The position numbers were made by a program, and so were the translations under genes. From DASUNP01 sp035249305 (GTDB lineage Bacteria; Acidobacteriota; Blastocatellia; UBA7656): DNA of 64,000 nucleotides. Positions 18,312 through 26,397 of this stretch are shown here, piece by piece (position 1 is the stretch's first letter; every line of letters begins with the position of its first letter). The stretch is from assembly GCA_035249305.1 (NCBI GenBank), contig DATFGQ010000033.1:1-64000 (forward strand), written 5' to 3'. The notes under the pieces were generated by a model, which saw only the letters and a program-made list of their open reading frames with translations, did no database searches and was not told the DNA's origin.

Positions 18312-19432
18312 TTGAACGAATCCCTATGTCTTCGGCCGACCTCGACGAGTCGGATGTCGAAGCCGTGATGAGCGTGCTGCGGTCGGGCAGGCTGGCGCTG
18401 GGGCCTAAATCGGCGGAGTTCGAGCAATTGATGGCCGATTACATCGGCGTCAAACACGCGATCGCCGTCAGCAGCGGCACTGCGGCACTTCACCTGATTG
18501 TAAAATCTCTCGGCATAGGCCTGGACGCGGAGGTGCTGGTCCCCTCATTCACCTTCGCGGCGAGCATCAACGCGTTTCTTTACGAAGGCGCGCGGCCGGT
18601 CTTCGTTGAGATAGAGCCGGAGACTTACAACCTGGACCCCGCGGACCTTGAACGCAAGATCACGCCGCGCACCAGGGCCATCATGGCCGTCGACGTGTTC
18701 GGCCACCCGGCAGAGTGGGACGACATACTGAGCATCGCCGACCGTCATGGTCTGAAGGTGATCGACGACTCGTGCGAGGCTCTGGGAGCCGATTACAGGG
18801 GGCGAAAGGTAGGCCGCTTCGGTGACGCCGCCGCCTTCGCCTTTTACCCGAACAAGCAGATGACGACGGGCGAAGGCGGCATCATCGTCACAAACGACGA
18901 CGAAGTTGCGCGGCTCTCGCGCAGCCTGAGCAACCAGGGTCGCGGCGAGATGGGGGCGTGGCTTGAACACCCGAGGCTCGGCTACAACTACAGGCTCGAC
19001 GAGATGTCGGCCGCGCTCGGCGCGTCGCAGCTCAGGCGCATAGAAGAGTTTATCGAAAAGCGCGAGCGGGTTGCGCGCGGCTACACGGAGAGGCTCGGCC
19101 GGTTCGACTGGGTGCGGTGCCAGGTGGTGAAGCCGCACGCGCGCATGAGCTGGTTCGTTTACGTCGTCACGCTCGCCGAAGGTATCGATCGCGACGGCGT
19201 GATGAGGGCGATGGAGGGGCGCGGCATCCCCGTGCGCGGGTACTTCTCGCCGGCTCACTTGCAGCCTTACATACGCGAGAGCCTCGGCGCGCGCGAGGGT
19301 GATCTGCCCTTAACGGAGCGTGTGGCGAAGCGAACGGTCGCGCTGCCTTTCCACAATAACTTGACCGAATCCCAGATCGATCAGGTCGTGGCCGCGCTTG
19401 AAGAGGCCGCTCTAAATAGTGCTGAGTGCTGA
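18308..19432 (+). CDS. DegT/DnrJ/EryC1/StrS sugar aminotransferase
   Basis: The 374-residue PLP enzyme should aminate a 4-keto-6-deoxy nucleotide sugar, the PglE step. The internal aldimine lysine is Lys183 in FYPNKQMTTGEGG. The cofactor cup IAVSSGTAALHL and the DSCEALGA aspartate strand are also present. I chose ATG 18308, which overlaps the KASIII stop; an ATG at 18293 would add five residues inside that gene. The final residues SAEC and the stop are encoded by a copy of the CTGAGTGCTGAG hairpin repeat. Confidence 0.92.
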   Translation: MIERIPMSSADLDESDVEAVMSVLRSGRLALGPKSAEFEQLMADYIGVKHAIAVSSGTAALHLIVKSLGIGLDAEVLVPSFTFAASINAFLYEGARPVFVEIEPETYNLDPADLERKITPRTRAIMAVDVFGHPAEWDDILSIADRHGLKVIDDSCEALGADYRGRKVGRFGDAAAFAFYPNKQMTTGEGGIIVTNDDEVARLSRSLSNQGRGEMGAWLEHPRLGYNYRLDEMSAALGASQLRRIEEFIEKRERVARGYTERLGRFDWVRCQVVKPHARMSWFVYVVTLAEGIDRDGVMRAMEGRGIPVRGYFSPAHLQPYIRESLGAREGDLPLTERVAKRTVALPFHNNLTESQIDQVVAALEEAALNSAEC

Positions 19433-19489
19433 GTCCTGAGTGCTGAGTACGGATTTTATCTCAGCACTCAGGACTCAGCACTCAGCACT
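19418..19489. repeat. perfect 30-bp inverted repeat of the CTGAGTGCTGAG family
   Basis: Arm 19418-19447 (AGTGCTGAGTGCTGAGTCCT and the next 10 bases) is exactly complementary to 19460-19489, with a 12-base loop. Arms are built from a 7-base unit, GTGCTGA. It overlaps the end of the aminotransferase gene. The remaining gap to the dehydratase (19490-19636) holds no recognisable gene. Confidence 0.85.
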
Positions 19490-19636
19490 AAAAAAGAGAC
19501 GGTGGTATTTCAAACAAACACATGATATGCTCGGTGCCTGCCTCGATCCGGGCAGTTGGGATAGCGATAATACGGACGCGCAGGAGAACACTTTTCAATC
19601 ATCCCGCTTAATTACGAACAAGTGTTTGAATCAATT

Positions 19637-21616
19637 ATGAGCAATACAAAGAGTGAACAGAGGATCAAGCCGCGCGTCTGGTGGGCGCAACTGCTCACTC
19701 GCAAAACCCAGTTCGCGCTCGACCTTATAATCCTCGTTACGGCCTTCCTGCTCGCTTATCTCTTAAGATTCGACTTCGACATCCCGCCGGACAACGCGTT
19801 GCCGCTGGCGAAGCAGCTCCCTTACGTCGTTCTGATCGAGTTCGCGGCCTTGATAATGGCCGGGGTCTACACGTTCATCTGGCGTTATATAGGGATGGCC
19901 GAAATCCGCGCCTTCGTTAACGCCACTTACTGGTCCTTTCTGCCGATACTTTTGCTGCGGCTAGGGATGCCGGGGACTTTGCACCAGTGGCGAGTGCCGC
20001 TGTCTATAATATTCATAAACGCGGGTCTGGCTTTCGGCGGGGTGCTTGGGCTGCGCGTGCTGCGGCGCGCGCTTTACGAGCGCTACGAAAAGCAGGTCAG
20101 GGAGCGGTCGACGAACGGCCGCAAGAAGCCCGTGCTGCTGATCGGCGCGGGGCGCGCGGGCGTGCTCGCGGCGCGGGAGCTTCGCGGGCGCGGTGACACG
20201 GACCTCGACCTGAAAGGGTTTATCGACGACGACGCGGAAAAGCAGGGGGCCGTCATCTATGGCGTCAAGGTGCTTGGAAAGACTGCGGACATCCCCGAGA
20301 TAGTCGAAAAGTACAACATCGATCACGTCGTCATCACAATCGCGGAAGCTTCCCGAGGCGAGATACGCAGGATCGTCAGCATCTGCGAGCGGATACCTAT
20401 AAAGATCCGCATCATCCCAGGCCTGTATGAAATATTGCAGGGCCAGGTTGAGGTGAGCCGCATACGAGACATACAGGTCGAGGACCTGCTGGGGCGCGAG
20501 CCCGTGCGCCTGGACGAGGAGGGGATAAAAGAGTTCCTGGCCGGCCGCGTCGTGATGGTGACGGGCGCGGGCGGCTCGATAGGGTCCGAGCTGGCTCGCC
20601 AGGCCGCGCGGTTCCGCCCGTCGAAATTGCTTCTGGTCGAGCGCGCGGAATTCGCGCTCTTCAACGCCGACCGCCAACTGCGCGAAGACTTTTCGGACCT
20701 GCCGGTGACTCCGCTGGTCGCGGATGTCTGCGACGAAGTGCGTATGCGCGCGATCTTCTCGGCCCACAGGCCCGAGGTCGTGCTGCATGCGGCGGCGCAC
20801 AAGCACGTGCCTATGATGGAGTTCAACGAGACGGAGGCCATAAAGAACAACGTGCTTGCCACGCGGCTGCTGGGCGACCTGGCCGGCGAGTTCGGCGTCG
20901 ACGCCTTCGTGTTGATCTCGACGGACAAGGCCGTGCGCCCGACCTCGATCATGGGGGCGTCGAAACGTGTCGCGGAGCTTGTCGTGCAAGACCTGGACCG
21001 CCGCTACCCGACGCGCTACGTCGCGGTGAGGTTCGGAAACGTCATGGGGTCGGCGGGCTCCGTGATACCGATCTTCCGCGACCAGATTCGCAAGGGCGGC
21101 CCGGTGACGGTGACTCACCCGGACATGGTCCGCTATTTTATGACGATCCCCGAGGCGGCCCAGCTCGTGTTGCAGGCGGGCGCGCTCGGCGAGGGCGGCG
21201 AGATCTTCATACTCGACATGGGCGAGCCGGTCAGGATACTCGACCTCGCCAAGGACACGATCACTCTGTCGGGGCTCAAGCCCGGCGAAGATATAGAGAT
21301 AGTCTTCACGGGGGTCAGGGCCGGCGAGAAGCTCTACGAGGAGCTGGAGATTACCGAGGAGCGGCTGACGCAGACGCGCCACCCGAAGATCTTCATAGGC
21401 AAGATCGCCGCTTACCCTGAGGAGAGAGTTCGCCATGCGCTGGCGCGGCTCAGGGCGCTGTCGCATGACGGCCAGGAGCATGAATTGCGGTCATTCCTCG
21501 GCGAGCTGCTGCCCGAAGCGAGGCTCACCTTAGAGCCCCGCCCTGTGGAGTCGGCCTCCGGGCGTGACGACAAGGACAATCGTGTAGAGTTGCAGCCGGC
21601 GGAAGCTTCGGCCTGA
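19637..21616 (+). CDS. PglF/WbpM-type membrane nucleotide-sugar 4,6-dehydratase
   Basis: The 659-residue protein has about four N-terminal membrane helices (roughly residues 27-140) and a CoA-binding-like Rossmann domain (PVLLIGAGRAG at 165-175). The C-terminal SDR dehydratase begins at MVTGAGGSIGSE (307-318). The active site has Met439 in place of the usual Tyr, with Lys443 (SIMGASK), as is normal for large PglF/WbpM/CapD dehydratases. It would form the UDP-4-keto-6-deoxy sugar used by the aminotransferase. ATG 19637 is preferred over GTG 19622. Confidence 0.92.
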   Translation: MSNTKSEQRIKPRVWWAQLLTRKTQFALDLIILVTAFLLAYLLRFDFDIPPDNALPLAKQLPYVVLIEFAALIMAGVYTFIWRYIGMAEIRAFVNATYWSFLPILLLRLGMPGTLHQWRVPLSIIFINAGLAFGGVLGLRVLRRALYERYEKQVRERSTNGRKKPVLLIGAGRAGVLAARELRGRGDTDLDLKGFIDDDAEKQGAVIYGVKVLGKTADIPEIVEKYNIDHVVITIAEASRGEIRRIVSICERIPIKIRIIPGLYEILQGQVEVSRIRDIQVEDLLGREPVRLDEEGIKEFLAGRVVMVTGAGGSIGSELARQAARFRPSKLLLVERAEFALFNADRQLREDFSDLPVTPLVADVCDEVRMRAIFSAHRPEVVLHAAAHKHVPMMEFNETEAIKNNVLATRLLGDLAGEFGVDAFVLISTDKAVRPTSIMGASKRVAELVVQDLDRRYPTRYVAVRFGNVMGSAGSVIPIFRDQIRKGGPVTVTHPDMVRYFMTIPEAAQLVLQAGALGEGGEIFILDMGEPVRILDLAKDTITLSGLKPGEDIEIVFTGVRAGEKLYEELEITEERLTQTRHPKIFIGKIAAYPEERVRHALARLRALSHDGQEHELRSFLGELLPEARLTLEPRPVESASGRDDKDNRVELQPAEASA

Positions 21617-21676
21617 CTTTAATTTAAGCGATCCGAGTCCACGGTAATTGATGTCGCCGGAATATCGAAAAAGCTA

Positions 21677-21705
21677 TTGACTTTTGAACTCTTATTGCAT
21701 ATTCT
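21677..21705 (+). promoter_or_regulatory. sigma-70-like promoter for the FecR-like gene
   Basis: TTGACT at 21677-21682 and TATTCT at 21700-21705 are separated by exactly 17 bases. Transcription would start near 21712, about 70 bases upstream of the ATG at 21784, which has its own GGAGG site. The 5' leader contains a short GCGCG/CGCGC hairpin. Confidence 0.5.
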
Positions 21706-21783
21706 GGCATCACCTGAACCGGGAGCGCGTGGGTGCGCGCAGTAAACTGAATCCCGCGAAGCTCCATTAAATGGAGGAATATA

Positions 21784-22389
21784 ATGGCACCGAGAATGCT
21801 CAGAGCCTCGATCACAGTTCTCGCAGTAATCGCGCTTACTACCGTTTTCTCTTTAAGCATTTATGCTGCGCCAAACGTGCCGTTTCAAACGGGCACGATT
21901 ACCGTAAGAGGGAACGTCACGGTCAACGGTAACGCTGTGCAGACGGGCGCAACAGTGATGAGTGGAAACACCATCACGACAGGCTCTGACGGCAATGCCG
22001 TGATTGACTTTGGGTCCGCGGGCCGTGTCGAGCTGCGTGACGGCACGACCGCGACGATCACCTTCACTGGCGATTCGATAACGATCCAAACCTCCTGCCG
22101 CACGGAGATAGACGTTAATAGCGGGACGGTCCAGGTGACATCGCCCAGGACTGAAACGCTCACCGCCGGCCAGGATGGCACTTATGATGGCGGCGTAAAT
22201 GCTACGGGCACGGGCGGCGCAAACGTCGTCGTCGATTGCGAACCGCGCAAGGGCGGCGGCGGCGCGTGGGTAGGCCCGGGCCTGATAGGCGTTCTTGCGC
22301 TGATAGGCGTAGGGACGGCCGTTGCGATCGGCATCGCGGTCGGGGATGAGGACTCTGTCGATGTCGTCGCTCCCAGCCCGATTCGCTAG
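21784..22389 (+). CDS. secreted FecR-like protein with glycine-rich C-terminal membrane anchor
   Basis: The 201-residue product has an N-terminal signal (hydrophobic residues 9-28, ending IYA|AP). A beta-rich region of about 100 residues follows, with the FecR-like pattern: GTITVRGNVTVNG, the TITTGSDGNAVIDF loop and GRVELRDGTT. After a GGGG linker comes a hydrophobic helix (about 160-185, LIGVLALIGVGTAVAIGIAVG) that may anchor it. A GGAGG site lies 6 bases before the ATG. Similar small proteins are frequent in Acidobacteriota; the function is unknown. Confidence 0.78.
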   Translation: MAPRMLRASITVLAVIALTTVFSLSIYAAPNVPFQTGTITVRGNVTVNGNAVQTGATVMSGNTITTGSDGNAVIDFGSAGRVELRDGTTATITFTGDSITIQTSCRTEIDVNSGTVQVTSPRTETLTAGQDGTYDGGVNATGTGGANVVVDCEPRKGGGGAWVGPGLIGVLALIGVGTAVAIGIAVGDEDSVDVVAPSPIR

Positions 22390-22419
22390 TCCCGATAAGA
22401 GATAAAAGTTTAACTCGTC

Positions 22420-22453
22420 CAACGCCTCGGCCGTCGCTGACGCCGAGGCGTTG
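22420..22453 (+). terminator. hairpin terminator after the FecR-like gene
   Basis: A 12-bp perfect stem (CAACGCCTCGGC at 22420-22431, complement at 22442-22453) with a 10-base loop stands 31 bases after the FecR-like stop. It is followed by TTCGTTCG, a weak T-tract. Good stem, weak tail. Confidence 0.6.
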
Positions 22454-22481
22454 TTCGTTCGAGCGAATAAGGTTAAAGTCC

Positions 22482-22739
22482 TTGGTTACCCTCCCCTGTC
22501 CAGACTGCGGCGGGCACATTCACAGGTCCCACACGCGCGGCTTCAACGAAAGACTGGTAAGATCGTTAACGCCATACAGGACCTACCGCTGTCACGAATG
22601 CGGCTGGCGCGGCTGGCTGACGAAGAGCAACTCCATTCTAAGACCCCAGACGCGCAGGGCTCTGATTCAAACCGGCATAAGCTTGCTGGCCACGATCATC
22701 CTTACCTTCCTGCTGCTCTACCTCTCGAACATCATCTGA
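22482..22739 (+). CDS. small zinc-ribbon membrane protein
   Basis: The 85-residue product has two CxxC knuckles, CPDCGG near residue 6 and CHECGW near residue 37, that should bind one zinc. A single C-terminal membrane helix follows (about residues 61-83, LIQTGISLLATIILTFLLLY). The start is TTG 22482, with AAGG about 9 bases upstream. A competing + frame over the same DNA lacks these features. Function is unknown; the helix suggests a tail-anchored topology. Confidence 0.62.
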   Translation: MVTLPCPDCGGHIHRSHTRGFNERLVRSLTPYRTYRCHECGWRGWLTKSNSILRPQTRRALIQTGISLLATIILTFLLLYLSNII

Positions 22740-22907
22740 GGCGATTCGGTCGAGTTTAGACCCCCGCCTATTTTATGCGGCCGGGCTTTTCGGTCTTGCT
22801 TACTTTGCTCTTGTTTGTCAAAATATTGGGCCATCAGCAGGTTCTACAAAAGACTTCTCCCGTGCTGCCCGTAGCTGGCTGGCCCGTGTCAAGCTGAGGA
22901 GGCTAGA

Positions 22908-23939
22908 TTGAAAGTCGGATTTAAGTTTTCGTTTCTCTTACTGTCGCTGCTCGGAATCATACCGGTCGCGCGCGCGCAAGCGCCGATCAGCTCCATGTCG
23001 CTAGGCCCGGACCAGATCGGCAAGGTCAGGACGGCCCCCGGAATAACTACTAAAATCTCATTCCCCGATAAGGTCTTCGAGAGCATCTGCGGCGACCTTT
23101 ACGACTCCGCTTCCGGCAAAGGGACTTTCGTCATACAGCAGAGCGGGAACGATGTCTTTCTAAAGCCGATCGCGCCCAGAGGGATGAGCAACCTGTTCGT
23201 CAAGGTCGGCGATAACGGGAAGTATACTTACAACTTCGACCTCGAAGTGGTGACAGTCGCGCAGGCGCACCGCGTAGTAAATGTCACACAGGCCGCCGCG
23301 CCCGCGCAGCCGAGCGAGGCCGCGCCGCGCGACTCGCAGCCTCCTTCTAACGGCGTTCAGCCGACCTCTAATCAGCCGACCGTCGACCAGGATGCGGCGG
23401 CCGCGGAAAAACGTCAGGCCATGATCGAGCAAGCGCGTAAAGATGCGGCCGAGATTCTCCGCAACGCCCAGCAGCAGGCCGACCGGATACTGTCGGAGGC
23501 GCAGGCCAGGCAGATGGATCACGGCTCGGCCGAGCGCAGCAAGGATGAGGTGGAGCGGAGGTTTGTGAAGGCGCTGATGCTGGGGCTGCGCGAGGCGAAG
23601 ATAAATAACCCCCGCGTCCAGGCCAAGAAGATAATCATCACGCTCGACCCGCGCGTGCTGACTCTCGACGACAAGTCATACCTGCGTTACACGATCCAGA
23701 ACGCGGGCACGACCGAGTTCGCCTTCAACTCGATCTCGCTTGAGACAGAGGGCGAGGGCGAGTCGAAGCCGGTCACGATTCAAATAATCCAGAACAAGGC
23801 CGAGAATAAATTAGAGGCCAACGAATCGCTGGCAGGTGTTATAATCTTCGACGCGTCGTCCGTCACGGCGAAAGACAGGCTCCGGCTCTACGTTCGCGGC
23901 GAGGACAGCGCGGAGATCGCGCGAGTGAACATTCAGTAG
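22908..23939 (+). CDS. secreted VirB9/CagX-like N-terminal domain protein
   Basis: This 343-residue protein starts at TTG 22908, supported by a strong GAGGAGG site. It has a signal peptide (about 1-23, ending ARA|QA). Residues 35-120 match the VirB9/TrbG/CagX N-terminal pattern: a KISFPDKV strand, FVIQQSGNDVFLKP, TNL-like SNLFVKV and YTYNFDLEV. A Pro/Gln-rich linker and an Ala/Gln/Glu coiled coil (about 160-205) follow, then a beta-rich C-terminus. No other type IV secretion genes are nearby. With the adjacent transglycosylase it may form a periplasmic pair. Confidence 0.68.
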   Translation: MKVGFKFSFLLLSLLGIIPVARAQAPISSMSLGPDQIGKVRTAPGITTKISFPDKVFESICGDLYDSASGKGTFVIQQSGNDVFLKPIAPRGMSNLFVKVGDNGKYTYNFDLEVVTVAQAHRVVNVTQAAAPAQPSEAAPRDSQPPSNGVQPTSNQPTVDQDAAAAEKRQAMIEQARKDAAEILRNAQQQADRILSEAQARQMDHGSAERSKDEVERRFVKALMLGLREAKINNPRVQAKKIIITLDPRVLTLDDKSYLRYTIQNAGTTEFAFNSISLETEGEGESKPVTIQIIQNKAENKLEANESLAGVIIFDASSVTAKDRLRLYVRGEDSAEIARVNIQ

Positions 23940-23941
23940 CT

Positions 23942-24688
23942 ATGACGAAGAAGTTAGCAGCCATCATTATATTACTAGCCGCGCCCGTGTTGGCGGCGGC
24001 CCAGCAGCGTCCGCTCACTGCGCCCGAGCGGCCGCCCGTGCCTATGACGGAAGCCGACCAGCGCGCACGCACTGAAGAGTTGGGGAAGAAGAAGACCACA
24101 GAGAGCCCTGCGGCGCCTTCTGCGACGATGATCAAAGTTCCCACGGGCGCTTGCAGCATGTCTTCAGGCAATCAGGGTGTCGACGGGCTGGTGAACGAGG
24201 CGGCCTCGCGACACGGGCTCGACCCCTGCTTGATCCTCTCTGTGATGAGGGCCGAGTCTAGCTTCAACCGCATGGCCGTGTCGCCCAAGGGGGCTTCGGG
24301 GCTGATGCAACTGATGCCCGCGACCGCGACGCGCTTCGGCGTCAAGAACATATTCGACCCCCGCGAAAACGTCTTCGCCGGGGCGAAGTACCTGCGGTGG
24401 CTGCTCGACCGATTCGGCAATGACGTGCGGCTGGCGCTGGCGGGCTACAACGCGGGCGAAGGGGCCGTAGAGTTTTACGGGTTTCGCATACCCCCGTTCC
24501 TGGAGACGCAGAACTACGTTCGGACGATCTACTCCCGGTACAGCCGCCTTCGGGGCGTCCCCGCGCCAGAGCCTGCCCAGACGGAAAAGCAGACGGCGAC
24601 CGAGGCGGTGACAGAGAAACTTCCCACCTACAACCAGATCATCCGCTTCACCTCGACGAGCGGCGACGCCGGCAAGTCAGGACAGTAG
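23942..24688 (+). CDS. lytic transglycosylase (SLT domain)
   Basis: The 248-residue protein has an N-terminal signal (about 1-20, VLAAA|QQ) and a linker. The goose-lysozyme-like SLT domain spans about residues 80-200, with catalytic Glu105 in MRAESSFN, then GASGLMQLMPATA and LALAGYNAGEGAV. It would cleave the MurNAc-GlcNAc bond with 1,6-anhydro formation in the periplasm. It starts three bases after the VirB9-like gene, so they are probably co-expressed. Such enzymes often open the wall for envelope-spanning machines. Confidence 0.9.
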   Translation: MTKKLAAIIILLAAPVLAAAQQRPLTAPERPPVPMTEADQRARTEELGKKKTTESPAAPSATMIKVPTGACSMSSGNQGVDGLVNEAASRHGLDPCLILSVMRAESSFNRMAVSPKGASGLMQLMPATATRFGVKNIFDPRENVFAGAKYLRWLLDRFGNDVRLALAGYNAGEGAVEFYGFRIPPFLETQNYVRTIYSRYSRLRGVPAPEPAQTEKQTATEAVTEKLPTYNQIIRFTSTSGDAGKSGQ

Positions 24689-24739
24689 CTTGCCATAATA
24701 AATCAATACTGATCAGGTTAGTGATTGCCGCTTACAGCC

Positions 24740-25219
24740 TTAAGCGCAAAGGCCATTGCCTCGGCAGTTCCCGCTACAGCACTGCGAGTTCAGCGTGCAG
24801 GCCGCGTCGCGCGGCAAGCAACTGGCCTGGGCCTTCGCCGTCGGGGCGGTGATAGTCAGGATGAAAGGTAGCGTCACGGCCGCCGTTAACCCGACTCTCA
24901 GGATCAACTCGCGCCGCGACACCTTCGCCACGTTGGCAGGCGCACTAAGCCGTCCGTGCAGAAGGTGCGCGCCGGCTAACTGCTTCAGGCCGAGCCATAC
25001 CGCTTGTTCGCTTATCGGCTCGTTCAGATTCTTACTTAGAATGCGAGAAATCTGCGCAACGTCCGTCTGCCCATCGCAGTGCTTCCATATCAGGACAGCA
25101 GTTTGGTTTAGGCAGTGTGATTTCTCTCGCTTCAAATCGTAGACCAATAATTCGTTTTCTAACTTCTCGATTATCAATCCTTCTGAACGGGCGAGCGGAA
25201 GTCGAGTGGTAGGTTCCAT
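24740..25219 (-). CDS. PqqD-domain protein fused to Tat-like signal and cystine-knot peptide
   Basis: The 159-residue product has three parts. Residues 1-95 are PqqD-like, the winged-helix fold that binds leader peptides in RiPP pathways. Residues 100-130 form an internal twin-arginine-type signal (SRRELILRVG, hydrophobic stretch, TAKA|QA). Residues 131-159 hold six cysteines at 134, 141, 147, 148, 152 and 158. The spacing C-x6-C-x5-C-C-x3-C-x5-C fits an inhibitor cystine knot. Cleavage after AKA would free a 29-residue peptide. No radical SAM or protease partner is visible nearby. It has its own promoter and an AAAGGA ribosome site, and it converges with the transglycosylase gene. Confidence 0.75.
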   Translation of the reverse strand: MEPTTRLPLARSEGLIIEKLENELLVYDLKREKSHCLNQTAVLIWKHCDGQTDVAQISRILSKNLNEPISEQAVWLGLKQLAGAHLLHGRLSAPANVAKVSRRELILRVGLTAAVTLPFILTITAPTAKAQASCLPRDAACTLNSQCCSGNCRGNGLCA

Positions 25220-25250
25220 GAGATGTCCTTTCCGTTGCTGTCTTTATGCC

Positions 25251-25279
25251 AATGTAAAAGCGGAATTGTTAGGAGTCAA
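25251..25279 (-). promoter_or_regulatory. sigma-70-like promoter for the PqqD-knottin gene
   Basis: Read on the minus strand, TTGACT (25279-25274) and TACATT (25256-25251) are 17 bases apart. The expected start is about 25 bases upstream of the ATG at 25219. Confidence 0.5.
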
Positions 25280-25388
25280 CAGTTTATAGGAAAAAAAAGG
25301 CGTTTTTTTTTGGTGACAGCAGGCCGAGCATCGAGCGGTCTGCTTCGCGCTGTTTATCACTGATCTCGTTCAGCCGCTCAACTGGCGC

Positions 25389-26384
25389 TCACGCGGAATC
25401 ATCACTCGCGGTGAAGTGCACGCGCTCGCCCGTGCCGATAGCCCTGTAGCAAGCGTCTACGAGCTCGACGGCTTTGTAACCGTCGAGCGCCGTCACTTGT
25501 GCTTCCTTCCCCTCAAGGATCGAATCAATGAACGCGCGGTCCTCCTGAGCGTAGCCCCATCTTTCTTCTTTCGACAGCAGGTGCATGCTGCTGGTCGTGT
25601 GCCCGCCTTCCAGCCCTTGGCTCTGCGTGATGCTCTCCATCTCGCGCGTGACGATAGTCCGGTGATGGCAGAAGACCTCGACGCGCTCGAACGGGAATAG
25701 CCAACTGGCGTCGGCCGACGAGCAGAGCGTCGCGTGTAAGCCGTCGGCGAAGCCGAGAAGGACAGAGAAGTCATCGACCTCAGGGTATTCGTGCGACGAC
25801 CCAAGCGCAGACATCTCCGTGACCTCGCCGAAGAGGAACCGCAGCATGTCGAACATGTGAATGGTCGTCTCGTATAGAAAACCGCCCGTTATCTGGGGGT
25901 CGCCGACCCAATCGGGCTTTATCAGCTCGCCCCTGTTCATCTTGACGTGAGCCGAATGAGCGGGGCTCTCACCCATTATCATCCGTTTGAGCGTCGCGTA
26001 CACGGGCGCGAACCGGCGGTTGTGCCCCACCTGAAAAACCGCCTTGCTCACAGCCGCCCGGTCAACGACCGCCCTGGCGTCTGCCATCGTGGTCGCCATA
26101 GGCTTTTCGCAAAAGACGTGCTTGCCCGCGTCTAGAGCGGCGAGCGCGAGCGACGTGTGCTTTGTATTCGGCGTCGTTATGTAGACGGCATCGACCGCGT
26201 CGATCAGACGGTCGGCGCTGTCGATCATCGCGGCGCCTGTCGACCCGGCCAGTCGCTTCGCACGCGCGGCGTTAATGTCGTGGACGGCGACGACGCTTGC
26301 GCGGTCGTCTTGTGCGAGAAGCCCCGCATGAACTCCGCCGATGTATCCCGCGCCTATAATGCCAACCCTTATCTCGCTCATCAT
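25389..26384 (-). CDS. Gfo/Idh/MocA-family oxidoreductase
   Basis: A 331-residue NAD(P)-dependent dehydrogenase acting on a sugar or cyclitol. It has the Rossmann motif VGIIGAGYIGG near the N-terminus and the catalytic-region EKP in HVFCEKPMATTMADA. The C-terminal alpha/beta domain includes GGFLYETTIHMFDMLRFLFGE. The start lies at one of two adjacent ATGs after AAGGCGGAAGG; I chose 26384. A longer frame would run into the upstream gene. It lies last in a sugar-importer operon, 13 bases after the isomerase stop, so it probably oxidises the imported sugar. Confidence 0.88.
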   Translation of the reverse strand: MMSEIRVGIIGAGYIGGVHAGLLAQDDRASVVAVHDINAARAKRLAGSTGAAMIDSADRLIDAVDAVYITTPNTKHTSLALAALDAGKHVFCEKPMATTMADARAVVDRAAVSKAVFQVGHNRRFAPVYATLKRMIMGESPAHSAHVKMNRGELIKPDWVGDPQITGGFLYETTIHMFDMLRFLFGEVTEMSALGSSHEYPEVDDFSVLLGFADGLHATLCSSADASWLFPFERVEVFCHHRTIVTREMESITQSQGLEGGHTTSSMHLLSKEERWGYAQEDRAFIDSILEGKEAQVTALDGYKAVELVDACYRAIGTGERVHFTASDDSA

Positions 26385-26397
26385 CCTTCCGCCTTGT

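Noticed and set aside
19440..19640. Open frame of 66 codons between the aminotransferase and dehydratase genes
   Set aside because: Begins inside the hairpin repeat, has no ribosome site and no recognisable features.
19961..21481. 506-codon open frame on the minus strand opposite the dehydratase gene
   Set aside because: Shadow of a GC-rich gene; Arg/His/Leu-rich composition and no motif, while the + strand gene is certain.
22451..22759. 102-codon + frame overlapping the zinc-ribbon gene
   Set aside because: Lacks the paired CxxC knuckles and membrane helix that make the 22482-22739 frame convincing.
22908..24688. A type IV secretion system
   Set aside because: Only a VirB9-like domain and a transglycosylase are present; no VirB4, VirB10, VirB11 or pilin gene is seen.
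25291..25311. A8-GGCG-T9 tract as a terminator
   Set aside because: The stem would be only A:T pairs with a 4-base loop, too weak; it may be just a homopolymer pair.
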